Source: Sandaracinaceae bacterium (GTDB lineage Bacteria; Myxococcota_A; Polyangia; Polyangiales; JAFGIB01). From it: 13,647 nt of DNA. Of this stretch, positions 7,191 through 13,647 are shown piece by piece; the first letter of the stretch is position 1, and every line of letters begins with the position of its first letter. Both the position numbers and the translations under genes were made by a program. The notes beneath the pieces were generated by a model. The model was not told the DNA's origin. It saw nothing but the letters and a program-made list of their open reading frames with translations, and searched no databases. Location: positions 1 through 13,647 of the forward strand of contig JADGRG010000080.1 of the NCBI GenBank assembly GCA_017881145.1, given 5' to 3'.

Positions 7191-7218
7191 AACTTAAGCA
7201 GCCGTGCTGCTGCGTCAA
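7191..7218 (-). promoter_or_regulatory. Candidate dnaK promoter with a perfect inverted repeat in its spacer
   Basis: On the minus strand, TTGACG (7218-7213) and TAAGTT (7196-7191) are separated by 16 bases. The spacer contains a perfect 6-3-6 inverted repeat, AGCAGC-N3-GCTGCT (7197-7211), placed where a repressor would block RNA polymerase. It lies about 150 bases upstream of the dnaK ATG. No CIRCE element was seen. The -10 box is a poor match, so this is a candidate only. Confidence 0.4.
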
Positions 7219-7275
7219 GGGTGCTCGAGCCGGGCGGACAAAGCCTCCACCCAACCCGCCAAGCTTGCGAGATTG

Positions 7276-8358
7276 CTACGGTCTTATACTCGAGCTGACA
7301 CGCCCGATGGTGCCCTGCTCGATGCCGTCGCGCAGCTTGCGTAGGTCCTCGGCCTGGCACAGGACGACCAGCGTCATGCCTGGTTCGATCAGAAAATCGG
7401 GACCCGGGTTGTAGGTATAGGTCCCGTCGGGGAGGTGGGCTGCGAGCACCAGCACCTTGGTCTGGTTGCGGATCGTGGTGTCGCGAAGTCGCGCGCCAAC
7501 CAGGGACGACTTCTCGGGGATGCTCACTTCCTCCACGCGCAGGGCTTGGGCGCGGTCGCGCAGCATGGTGTCGAGGAACTGCACCACGCTCGGCCGCACC
7601 AACTCGCTGACGATGCGCATGCCGCCGATCTGGCTCGGCGAGACCGTGGAGTTGGCGCCCGCGCGCTTGAGCTTGGTCTCGGCGTTGTCCTCGGTCATCT
7701 TGGCCACGATGCGCAGGTTTCCATTGAGCGCCCGCGCAGTGATCGACACGAAGACGTTGTCCTTGTCCTCGGGAAGCGTGGCTGCCAAGCCCTTGGCGCG
7801 GGCGATGCCTGCCTGCTGTAAGACCTGATCGGCGGTGGCGTCGCCGTGCACGAAGAGCATGCCGGGAAGCTCGTCTTCCGAGATGGCGCGCAAACGCTCG
7901 CCGTCCATATCGATGACGACGAAGGGCACCTGGGTCATGTGCAGCTCACCGACGACGTGGATACCGGTCGCACCCACCCCAACCACGATGATGTGATCTT
8001 TGAGCTGATCGATCTGCTTCTGCATGCGCCGCCTCCGCAACACGCCCTGGATGTCGCCCTCGACGATGAACGCCGTGAGCGTCGAAATGAAGAAGAGCAG
8101 CGAGCCGCTACCCAGCACGATGAGCAGGATGGTCCAGACCCGCGCTCCCGGCAGGTGGTCCATGCCGGGTAGCACCTCGCCGTAGCCCACGGTGGAGAGC
8201 GTGATGATGGTCATGTACAGGCAATCGGCGTACGACCAGCTCCCGTGACCGAGGACGTGGTAGCCGCTCGCCCCCACCACCGCGACGATGGTCAGCGAGA
8301 GAGCGCCCAGCGCGAGCTGCCTGATCAGCTCCCTGCGTGAATCGGCTCCGACCTGCAC
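7276..8358 (-). CDS. Two-helix potassium channel with RCK (TrkA-N/TrkA-C) domain
   Basis: This 360-residue protein has an MthK-like plan. TM1 is about 13-36 and a pore helix leads to the selectivity filter TVGYG (56-60). TM2 is about 75-99. A cytosolic RCK domain begins with the Rossmann motif VVGVGATGIHVV (125-136) and an acidic strand end FVVIDMD (146-152). A TrkA-C-like subdomain occupies about 270-345 (VEEVSIPEKSSLVGARLRD). The protein should form a tetrameric K+ channel gated by ligands such as Ca2+ or nucleotides on the RCK ring; the ligand is not predictable here. GTG at 8358 is the only ATG, GTG or TTG start between the upstream stop and the first transmembrane helix. It is divergent from the flippase gene and 231 bases upstream of dnaK on the same strand. 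Confidence 0.93.
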   Translation of the reverse strand: MQVGADSRRELIRQLALGALSLTIVAVVGASGYHVLGHGSWSYADCLYMTIITLSTVGYGEVLPGMDHLPGARVWTILLIVLGSGSLLFFISTLTAFIVEGDIQGVLRRRRMQKQIDQLKDHIIVVGVGATGIHVVGELHMTQVPFVVIDMDGERLRAISEDELPGMLFVHGDATADQVLQQAGIARAKGLAATLPEDKDNVFVSITARALNGNLRIVAKMTEDNAETKLKRAGANSTVSPSQIGGMRIVSELVRPSVVQFLDTMLRDRAQALRVEEVSIPEKSSLVGARLRDTTIRNQTKVLVLAAHLPDGTYTYNPGPDFLIEPGMTLVVLCQAEDLRKLRDGIEQGTIGRVSSSIRP

Positions 8359-8364
8359 GATCGG

Positions 8365-8393
8365 ATCGGACGGCTCCTGGGCCTGGGTGTCAA
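8365..8393 (-). promoter_or_regulatory. Candidate promoter of the K+ channel gene
   Basis: On the minus strand there is a perfect TTGACA (8393-8388), a 17-base spacer and a weak TCCGAT (8370-8365). The expected transcription start would fall at or next to the GTG at 8358, so the mRNA may be leaderless. This fits the lack of a well-placed Shine-Dalgarno, but the -10 match is only 3 of 6. Confidence 0.4.
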
Positions 8394-8423
8394 CTTCACG
8401 GCGAAGTCAGCGGCAGCGCTTGA

Positions 8424-8435
8424 CCGGTCGACCGG
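8424..8435. promoter_or_regulatory. 12-base perfect palindrome in the channel/flippase divergent region
   Basis: CCGGTCGACCGG is perfectly self-complementary and lies between the two divergent start codons, 19 bases before the flippase GTG. A second small inverted repeat, ACTTC-N5-GAAGT, lies at 8393-8407. Either could be an operator; no binding protein is known. Confidence 0.4.
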
Positions 8436-8454
8436 CTGCAGGCACACGTCTGCC

Positions 8455-10017
8455 GTGAACCAGCCGTCTCCCGAACCCGCCCCGCAAGCCGCGGCACACG
8501 AGCAGCACAGCACCGAGAGCACACGCCGCGCTGGCCGCGGCATCCTCTCGATCAGCGGATCGAAGCTCTACTTCATCGCCGCCGGCTACGCCGTGCAGCT
8601 GCTTCTGCCACGCTTGCTCGGCAGCCCCGAGGCCTTCGGTCTCTTCTCGGCGGCGATGAGCTTCGTGTCCATCCTCAACAACGTGCTGGTGACCGCGACC
8701 ATCCAGGTGGTGAGCAAGCGCGTCAGCGAAGATGTCAGAAGCGGCGCCCAGACCCTGCGCCAAGCCTTGAAGCTGCAGTTCTTGGTCGGCGCCTTGCTCG
8801 GCTCGATGTTGCTGGTTGGAGCAGGCCCGCTGGCCAGCCGGGTGATGCTCGACCCGCAACTCGCGCCGCTCTTTCGCTTCTCATCGCTGGTGGTGATCTC
8901 TTACGCGCTCTACGCCGCGCTGATCGGCGCGCTCAATGGCCGGCAAGACTTCCTGCGCCAAGCCGGCTTCGATGCCAGCTACACCACGCTACGCAGCCTC
9001 GGCATGCTGGGCGCAGCGGCGCTGGGCCTGGGCGCAGTGGGGGCGTTCGCAGGCTTTTCCTTCGCGGCGCTGACGGTCCTGCTGGCGGCGCTCTGGGTGG
9101 TGGGCGTGGGCCAGCCAGGTGCGCGCCTGCCGCTGCGCTCGTGGCTCTCGTTCATGGCACCGCTCTGGCTCTACCAGCTCTGCGTGAACCTGGTGCTGCA
9201 GGTCGACGTGGCCTTGCTCAAGCGCACGGTCGCCGAGCTTGCGATCTCGGCCGGCAGCGGAGCCTCCGCCGCTGCCGAGCTGGCGTCACGCTACGTGGGC
9301 TTCTACCGCGCCGCCCAGACCTTCGCGTTCGTCCCCTATCAACTCATTCTCTCGGTCGCGTTCGTGATCTTCCCGATGGTGTCGCAGGCGGTGAGCCTGG
9401 GCGACGAGGAAGCAACACGCCGTTATATCCGCGGTGCGCTGCGCTTCTCACTGCTGGTGCTGATGGCGATCGCGGCGCCCATCGCTGGCGCATCGGCTTG
9501 CGTGATGCGCATCGTCTACCCCTCCGACTACCTGGCCGGCTCGGATGCCCTGGCGGTGCTCTCGCTGGGCATGGTGTGCTTCGCGCTCTTCTACATCGCG
9601 GCCACCATCATCAGCAGTGCGGGGCGTCCCGGTCTCGCCGCCGCGGTGGCTATGGTGGCGGTCGCCTTGGTGGTGGGCTGCAACCTCGCGTTCGTGCGTC
9701 ACGTGGGCATCGGTCCGAACACGCTGCTCGCCGCCGCCAGCGGCACCAGCGTCGGCGCGGCCTTCGCGCTGCTCGCCATGGGCACGGCGGTCTACATGCG
9801 CTTTGGCGCCTTCATCGCCAAGGAAACCTGCCTGCGCGTGTTGGTTGCGGCGGCTCTCGCCTTCGCCGTGGCGAGCAGGGTCCCGGCCACCAGCAAGGCG
9901 CTCGCGGTCTTGGCGCTCGCGCTGGGTGGCGTCACCTACGTGGTCGCGCTCTTCTTGGTGCGCGAAGTGGGCAAGGCCGATCTCGTCGCCGTGTTGCGCG
10001 TCGTGCGCCGCAAGTAG
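8455..10017 (+). CDS. MOP-superfamily lipid/polysaccharide flippase (Wzx/MurJ-like)
   Basis: This 520-residue integral membrane protein has a hydrophilic N-terminus of about 30 residues, then roughly 12-14 hydrophobic helices through the C-terminus. Features typical of the oligosaccharide flippase group are the first helix with GSKLYFIAAGYAVQLLLPRLLG (35-56), the sequence ALIGALNGRQDFLRQA (155-170) and a second half repeating this layout. Such proteins flip undecaprenyl-linked sugars or lipid intermediates across the inner membrane. No WaaL, Wzy or sugar-synthesis genes lie next to it, so O-antigen, exopolysaccharide and peptidoglycan roles cannot be separated. The start is GTG at 8455. No strong Shine-Dalgarno precedes it, and the first in-frame ATG (residue 68) is inside the membrane domain. 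The gene converges on the LuxR gene with a 22-base gap. Confidence 0.88.
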   Translation: MNQPSPEPAPQAAAHEQHSTESTRRAGRGILSISGSKLYFIAAGYAVQLLLPRLLGSPEAFGLFSAAMSFVSILNNVLVTATIQVVSKRVSEDVRSGAQTLRQALKLQFLVGALLGSMLLVGAGPLASRVMLDPQLAPLFRFSSLVVISYALYAALIGALNGRQDFLRQAGFDASYTTLRSLGMLGAAALGLGAVGAFAGFSFAALTVLLAALWVVGVGQPGARLPLRSWLSFMAPLWLYQLCVNLVLQVDVALLKRTVAELAISAGSGASAAAELASRYVGFYRAAQTFAFVPYQLILSVAFVIFPMVSQAVSLGDEEATRRYIRGALRFSLLVLMAIAAPIAGASACVMRIVYPSDYLAGSDALAVLSLGMVCFALFYIAATIISSAGRPGLAAAVAMVAVALVVGCNLAFVRHVGIGPNTLLAAASGTSVGAAFALLAMGTAVYMRFGAFIAKETCLRVLVAAALAFAVASRVPATSKALAVLALALGGVTYVVALFLVREVGKADLVAVLRVVRRK

Positions 10018-10020
10018 CAG

Positions 10021-10037
10021 AGCTGCGCGCTTCAGCT
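10021..10037. terminator. Weak hairpin between convergent flippase and luxR-type genes
   Basis: AGCTG (10021-10025) pairs with CAGCT (10033-10037) around a 7-base loop, in the 22-base gap between the two stop codons. The stem is short and lacks a T-run, so termination here is doubtful. Confidence 0.25.
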
Positions 10038-10039
10038 GG

Positions 10040-10720
10040 TCAGGCGGTCGCGATGTCGAGGTCGTCGTCGCCGAGCTCTTGCTCGAGCAGATCGAGCTCG
10101 TCTGTGTGCTCTCCGGCGGGCGGTGGCACGCTGCCTTCGGTGCCGACCATCCGCGCCACCAGCTCCACGCGCGAATGCACGCCGAGCTTGGAGTAGATGC
10201 GCTTGAGGTAGGTGTGGACCGTGGCGACCGTCAGCTTGGTCTGCTCTGCGATGCTGCGCGTGGACGCTCCGGATACCAGGAGCGAGACCACTTCCTTCTC
10301 GCGCTTGGTGAGCGGCGTGCGCTCGAGTCGCGCTGCCAGGTCGAGCGTTCGCTTGCGATTGTCGGGCACGACTCTATTCATGCGCACGGCATAGGAGAGC
10401 CCACGTGCCAGCGCTCGCGCGCCCCAACGAGCCAAGCGCAGGTCGGTGGTCTCGACCTTGTCACCACCTTCGGGCAGGTAGAGATAAATGGTGCCGAGCA
10501 TCTGACGACCATGGCGCAGCGGCAACGACACTGGCCGGCCCTCGCTGGGCGGCGGCGGTGTGCTGTCGAGCTTGCGCTGATCTCCGAGCTCCAGCTCCAT
10601 CCGGTACGCCGTGGCGTTCGCGAGATCGGCCACCAACTTCGCTGCACGCAGCGGATAGGTGCGGATCGGATCGAGATGATTGAGACTTTCCGCGATCTGT
10701 AGGAACTCTGTGGGGACCAC
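10040..10720 (-). CDS. LuxR-family transcriptional regulator with atypical N-terminal domain
   Basis: This 226-residue protein is a DNA-binding regulator. The C-terminal HTH (about 137-193) shows the LuxR/FixJ signature LTKREKEVVSLLVSG, then TRSIAEQTKLTVATVHTYLK and IYSKLGVHSRVELV. The N-terminal 115 residues are not a phospho-receiver: there is no DD pair or phospho-acceptor Asp. A strand such as MLGTIYLYLPEGG suggests a GAF-like sensor fold, but this is weak. An acidic tail (203-226, TDELDLLEQELGDDDLDIATA) follows the HTH, which is unusual because LuxR proteins normally end soon after helix 10. GTG at 10720 is chosen with GAGGG 7 bases upstream; no other start exists in the frame before the upstream stop. 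It is transcribed away from trxB. Its targets are unknown, though the divergent trxB is a reasonable candidate. Confidence 0.9.
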   Translation of the reverse strand: MVPTEFLQIAESLNHLDPIRTYPLRAAKLVADLANATAYRMELELGDQRKLDSTPPPPSEGRPVSLPLRHGRQMLGTIYLYLPEGGDKVETTDLRLARWGARALARGLSYAVRMNRVVPDNRKRTLDLAARLERTPLTKREKEVVSLLVSGASTRSIAEQTKLTVATVHTYLKRIYSKLGVHSRVELVARMVGTEGSVPPPAGEHTDELDLLEQELGDDDLDIATA

Positions 10721-11207
10721 GACTTCACCCTCTTCGCTGGAGCGCGCGGCGAGCTTCGCAATACGAGTCTCGCAACGTGCCCGGTGTTTCCCTCAAGTCA
10801 TGCGCAGAAAGCGTACACCGCCGATGTCCGTAGACTGGATGGTATTCTTGGGTATGTCAACCGCCCCTATGAACAGGCATTGCACACACCCCACAAATAA
10901 GTGAGCGAAGACTGGAAAATCGGTGATTCCTCTCCCTGCTTGAGGACCAGAAGCGGCGCACGTTTGAGCTTCTCGCCACGCGTCCGAGTGGCTCCGAACA
11001 TCGTCCCGAAGTGGGGGAAATGCCGTCCTCGGAAGCGGACTAATGCGCCGGATGCGCGAGACCCAAAACGTAGCTAGTTTGTGCGCCGCGCAACGATACG
11101 CGATGGTGCCGGCCACTAAGAAGCAGCCTTAACACCCCGGCCGAGCGGATTGCGCCGCGCGCCGTTCTCGAACGCAACCAGCCAGAGCGAAGGAGCCAAG
11201 CAAGAGC
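10721..11207. other. 487-base spacer between divergent luxR-type and trxB genes, no credible gene
   Basis: This stretch has lower GC than its neighbours, especially 10840-10930. It holds a TTGACA on the minus strand (10860-10855) facing the luxR-type gene, but no good -10 box at standard spacing. A direct repeat GGTAT-N5-GGTAT lies at 10840-10854. Short hairpin pairs include TAAG-N7-CTTA at 11117-11131 and GCCGG/CCGGC flanking it. The open frames here lack family features and ribosome sites. It probably contains promoters for both genes and possibly an unrecognised small RNA. Confidence 0.5.
11190..11195 (+). promoter_or_regulatory. Ribosome binding site of trxB
   Basis: AAGGAG ends 12 bases before the ATG at 11208, slightly longer than ideal. 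The start itself is fixed by the conserved N-terminal FAD motif that begins at once. Confidence 0.5.
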
Positions 11208-12143
11208 ATGCATAGGGTCGTCATCATCGGATCGGGCCCCGGCGGCCACACGGCAGCCATCTACGCTGCACGCGCCAACCTCAAGCCCCTCATGATCGAA
11301 GGGCAGGTGCGCGGCGGCGTCGCTGGTGGACAGCTCATGATCACGACCGAGGTCGAGAACTTCCCGGGCTTCCCGGAAGGCGTTCAAGGACCCGAGTTGA
11401 TGGAGCTCTTCAAGAAGCAATCGGCGCGCTTCGGCACCGAGATCATCAGCGCCGACGTGGAGCGCGTCGACTTCAGCCAGCATCCCTTCAAGCTCTACAC
11501 CGACGAGCAAGAGATCGTGGCGCAGACCGTGATCATCGCGACTGGTGCTCGCGCGCGCTGGCTGGATCTACCCAACGAGCAGAAACTCATCAACCACGGC
11601 GTGAGTGCTTGCGCGACTTGCGACGGTTACTTCTTCCGCGGCCTGGACGTGGCCGTGGTGGGTGGCGGCGACACCGCGATGGAAGAGGCCAACTACCTGG
11701 CTGGGCTCTGCAAGAGCGTCACCGTGATCCACCGCCGCTCGGAGCTGCGAGCTTCCAAGATCATGGCGGAGCGTGCGCTCAAGAATCCGAAGATCAAGTT
11801 CGCATGGGACTCGGCCGTCGCGGACGTGCACGACGCCGAAGCTGGCAAGGTCACCGGCATCACCTTGGAGAATCTGAAGACCGGCAAGAAGAGCCAGCTT
11901 GCGGTCGAAGGGCTCTTCATCGCCATCGGCCACACGCCCAACACCGATATCTTCGAGGGCAAGCTCGCGCTCGACGAAAACGGCTACATCAAGACCAAGC
12001 CCGGCACCACGCAGACCAGCGTGGACGGCGTCTTCGCTGCTGGCGACGTGCAGGACCACGTCTACCGCCAGGCGGTGACAGCCGCGGGCACCGGCTGCAT
12101 GGCGGCCATCGAAGCCGAACGCTGGCTAGCTGCGCACGAGTGA
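11208..12143 (+). CDS. trxB: Thioredoxin reductase (NADPH)
   Basis: This 311-residue cytosolic flavoprotein passes electrons from NADPH through FAD and a redox disulfide to thioredoxin. The FAD motif is GSGPGGHTAAIYAARA (8-23), the redox-active site CATC (135-138) is followed by DGYFFRG, and the NADPH fold carries VVGGGDTAMEEANYL (150-164) with HRRSELRASK (175-184). The second FAD motif VFAAGDVQD lies at 275-283. Length and domain order match low-molecular-weight bacterial TrxB, and all key residues are intact. GPGGH replaces the common GPAGY. A cyclic-nucleotide-binding gene follows 150 bases downstream on the same strand. A likely consumer is thioredoxin-dependent repair, including MsrB-type enzymes, although the MsrB here is exported and would need a relay. 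Confidence 0.97.
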   Translation: MHRVVIIGSGPGGHTAAIYAARANLKPLMIEGQVRGGVAGGQLMITTEVENFPGFPEGVQGPELMELFKKQSARFGTEIISADVERVDFSQHPFKLYTDEQEIVAQTVIIATGARARWLDLPNEQKLINHGVSACATCDGYFFRGLDVAVVGGGDTAMEEANYLAGLCKSVTVIHRRSELRASKIMAERALKNPKIKFAWDSAVADVHDAEAGKVTGITLENLKTGKKSQLAVEGLFIAIGHTPNTDIFEGKLALDENGYIKTKPGTTQTSVDGVFAAGDVQDHVYRQAVTAAGTGCMAAIEAERWLAAHE

Positions 12144-12254
12144 GCCGGCGCGGAACCCTGGGAGCGTGAGCCACGAGCTACGTGCTCTGGCGCGCGCTTG
12201 CGAGCTCTTCCGTTTATTGGCGCGGGACACCCTTTGTGTGGCCCACTTGGCCTG

Positions 12255-12272
12255 GCACCCTGACTTGGGTGC
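12255..12272. other. Perfect hairpin in the trxB/cNMP-binding gap
   Basis: GCACCC (12255-12260) and GGGTGC (12267-12272) pair around a 6-base loop, 21 bases before the ATG of the next gene. There is no T-run, so it is more likely a leader hairpin or operator than a terminator. It may hinder or tune translation of the downstream gene. Confidence 0.45.
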
Positions 12273-12293
12273 GCGGTGAGGGTGGGTGCGCGC

Positions 12294-12758
12294 ATGGAAG
12301 ACGTCCAGACGGCATTGAGCACCATCCATCTCTTTCGCGGCCTGACCGCGAAGGGTTTGGAGCGCATCGCTGCGATCGCTGGCGAGGAGACGCACGAGCG
12401 CGGCACGCTGGTCTTCCGGGAAGGCGAGCTGGGCGACAAGCTCTACTTGATCCTGGACGGCAAGGTCCGCATCTCGCGCAACCTGGCCGGCATGGGCGAG
12501 GAAGCACTGGCTGTCCTCGGCCCTGGCGAAGCTTTCGGAGAGATGTCGCTGATCGACGACGTTCCGCGCAGCGCGGACGCGCACGTGCACGAGAAGTGCC
12601 GCCTCTTGGTGATCACGCGTGAGGCCTTCGAGGACCTACTCTTCATCCACAAGGACCTCGCGTACGAGATCCTCTGGAACTTTATCAAGATCCTCTCGCA
12701 CCGCCTGCGCGAAGCCAATGACAAGATGGCGTTCATGAGCGTGACCGGTCGCTTCTAA
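12294..12758 (+). CDS. Stand-alone cyclic-nucleotide-binding domain protein
   Basis: This 154-residue protein consists almost wholly of one CRP/PKA-type cNMP-binding fold. It shows IHLFRGLTAKGLERIA (11-26), the beta-roll turn GTLVFREGELGDKLYLILDGKVRIS (37-61) in two parts, and the phosphate-binding cassette FGEMSLIDDVPRSA (81-94) with the conserved Glu83 and Arg92-Ser93. A C-terminal helix (about 108-143) follows. No DNA-binding HTH or catalytic domain is attached, so it should act by binding another protein. ATG at 12294 is preferred, with GAGGG/GGTGGG upstream; a GTG at 12276 in the same frame would add six residues. It lies after trxB, and proteins joining cNMP-binding and thioredoxin reductase domains are known in other bacteria, so it may regulate TrxB (inference). 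Confidence 0.92.
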   Translation: MEDVQTALSTIHLFRGLTAKGLERIAAIAGEETHERGTLVFREGELGDKLYLILDGKVRISRNLAGMGEEALAVLGPGEAFGEMSLIDDVPRSADAHVHEKCRLLVITREAFEDLLFIHKDLAYEILWNFIKILSHRLREANDKMAFMSVTGRF

Positions 12759-12931
12759 AACAGAGCCGCCTGGACCGCGATCCACGTCGCGATCCGCCCC
12801 CGCTTTCTGCGGTGCGTGCTCACCTACGAAACGTAGGCTCCGCCCGCTCCTCGAAACCGGCGTCGCCTCGCTCGTGTCTCACGCTCCATGCGTCTCTGTT
12901 TAGGTGACCGCTGCCGTGGGCGCAGCAGGGA
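12759..12931. other. Hairpin-rich gap between convergent cNMP-binding and gluQ genes
   Basis: The gap holds a perfect CCTACG-AAA-CGTAGG hairpin (12823-12837), CCGC-N5-GCGG (12799-12811) and GCTGC-N7-GCAGC (12910-12926). AAACAGAG (12758-12765) and its exact complement CTCTGTTT (12894-12901) could close the whole segment. None has a clear U-tract. It probably ends both transcripts or forms a structured 3' end; an unrecognised structured RNA is possible but unproven. Confidence 0.4.
12823..12837. terminator. Hairpin CCTACG-AAA-CGTAGG
   Basis: This is a perfect 6-bp stem with a 3-base loop, 65 bases after the stop of the cNMP-binding gene and 95 bases after the end of gluQ on the other strand. 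Its position between convergent genes suggests a transcript end, but there is no T-run on either side. Confidence 0.35.
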
Positions 12932-13647
12932 TCAAGTTATGTCCATCCGGGTTGGGGACTTCGGCAGCTTGCTGATATCGAAGCGCGCAACCAGGTCGGC
13001 GGCGCTGACGGCTTCGTCTTCGGCGCAAAGACCGAGCGTGTGCGCCAGGCGGCCGACCACTTCTTCTGGGCGAGCGCCGCGAGCGCGCAGCTCGGCGACT
13101 CCGAGCGAGCCGAAGCGCTTGCTCATGCGCCGGCCGTCTTGACCTAGCAAAAGTGGCACGTGCAGGAACGCCGGAGGCGTGGCGCCGAGCGCTTGGTAGA
13201 GAGCGAGCTGGCGTGGGGTCGAGGAGAGCAGATCGTCGCCGCGCACAACCTCCGTGATCTGCATGTCGAGGTCATCGACCACCACCACGAGCTGATAAGC
13301 GTAGAGACCGTCGGCGCGACGCAGCACGAAGTCATCGGCGACGCCTTGTGCGTAAGCCCCGTGCAAGCGATCGACGAAGCACGGCGCGGGCGTGGGCATG
13401 CGAAAACGCAACGACGCGGGCCGACCTTCGTGCGAAGGACCGTTGCGACAGGTGCCGGGATAGAGCGGTCCGAGCTCGCCGTGCGGTGCACTGGAGACCT
13501 CGGCGATCTCTCTGCGCGAGCAAGTGCAAGGGTAGACCAGGCCTTGTGCGCGCAGCATCTCGATGGCGGCGGCGTAGCGCGGCTGTCGCGCCGATTGGGT
13601 GTATGGGCCGTGCGGACCGCCGATGTCCGGGCCTTCATCCCAGTGGA
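12932..13647 (-). CDS. gluQ: Glutamyl-Q tRNA(Asp) synthetase (5' end beyond window)
   Basis: This enzyme activates glutamate and attaches it to queuosine at the wobble base of tRNA(Asp), without a glutamyl-tRNA acceptor role. The last 237 residues are present; the N-terminus with the HIGH motif lies beyond the right edge. Visible are HWDEGPDIGGPHGPYTQSAR, typical of the GlxRS catalytic domain, and the zinc-site pattern CTC then Y-P-G-T-C, which matches the Cys-x-Cys...Tyr-x3-Cys of E. coli GluQRS. RGDDLLSSTPRQLALYQALG and the KMSKS-type loop RMSKRFGS follow. The protein ends about 65 residues after that loop with no anticodon-binding domain, which separates it from GltX. The end, SAADLVARFDISKLP, is GluQ-like. 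It converges on the cNMP-binding gene. Confidence 0.95.
   Translation of the reverse strand, partial: HWDEGPDIGGPHGPYTQSARQPRYAAAIEMLRAQGLVYPCTCSRREIAEVSSAPHGELGPLYPGTCRNGPSHEGRPASLRFRMPTPAPCFVDRLHGAYAQGVADDFVLRRADGLYAYQLVVVVDDLDMQITEVVRGDDLLSSTPRQLALYQALGATPPAFLHVPLLLGQDGRRMSKRFGSLGVAELRARGARPEEVVGRLAHTLGLCAEDEAVSAADLVARFDISKLPKSPTRMDIT

Noticed and set aside
7045..7254. 70-residue N-terminal extension of DnaK
   Set aside because: The sequence is unlike any DnaK N-terminus, while an AGGAGG and ATG at 7044 give the standard start.
10793..11116. 107-codon minus-strand frame in the luxR/trxB spacer
   Set aside because: No recognisable family, no good ribosome site and mixed composition. It could be a decayed gene, but this cannot be supported.
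12253..12268. Sigma-54-like site (TGGCACC) before the cNMP-binding gene
   Set aside because: The GG is present, but the invariant GC at the right spacing is not; the bases are better explained by the perfect hairpin there.

Overview
The window is a high-GC stretch of ordinary chromosome. It most resembles a member of the Myxococcota (former Deltaproteobacteria). Pointers are the GC-rich third codon positions with long antisense open frames, a PATAN/DUF4388 protein of the kind common in myxobacteria, an Ala/Glu/Arg-rich coiled-coil protein with a proline-rich tail, and a DnaK with a Gly/Pro-rich tail. I assign no species. No tRNA, rRNA, CRISPR array, phage gene or insertion sequence was seen.

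Layout, left to right. (1) 1-4007, minus strand: a coiled-coil protein gene overlaps a pseudo-receiver/DUF4388/membrane-anchor gene by 4 bases (ATGA). An MsrB-type methionine sulfoxide reductase lipoprotein follows downstream and is cut by the left edge. (2) 4008-4253: a control region with TGTGCA repeats and a perfect 13-base tandem repeat. (3) 4254-4940, plus: a family 2 glycosyltransferase. It converges on dnaK across a strong two-way hairpin terminator. (4) 5086-8358, minus: a two-helix potassium channel with an RCK domain lies upstream of dnaK. dnaK has its own leader with a candidate promoter and hairpins. (5) 8455-10017, plus: a MOP-superfamily flippase, divergent from the channel and convergent with a LuxR-type regulator (10040-10720, minus). 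(6) 10721-11207: a 487-base spacer without a credible gene. (7) 11208-12758, plus: thioredoxin reductase, then a stand-alone cyclic-nucleotide-binding protein. (8) 12932-13647, minus: glutamyl-Q tRNA(Asp) synthetase, running off the right edge.

Functional themes are protein quality control and thiol repair (MsrB, DnaK, TrxB), envelope work (glycosyltransferase, flippase, K+ channel), signalling (LuxR, cNMP-binding protein, pseudo-receiver/DUF4388) and tRNA modification (GluQ). Most neighbours look like separate transcription units. The convincing pairs are the coupled coiled-coil/DUF4388 genes and, less surely, trxB with the cNMP-binding gene. The best lead for something undescribed is the coiled-coil/DUF4388 pair; no obvious new defence or mobile system was found.
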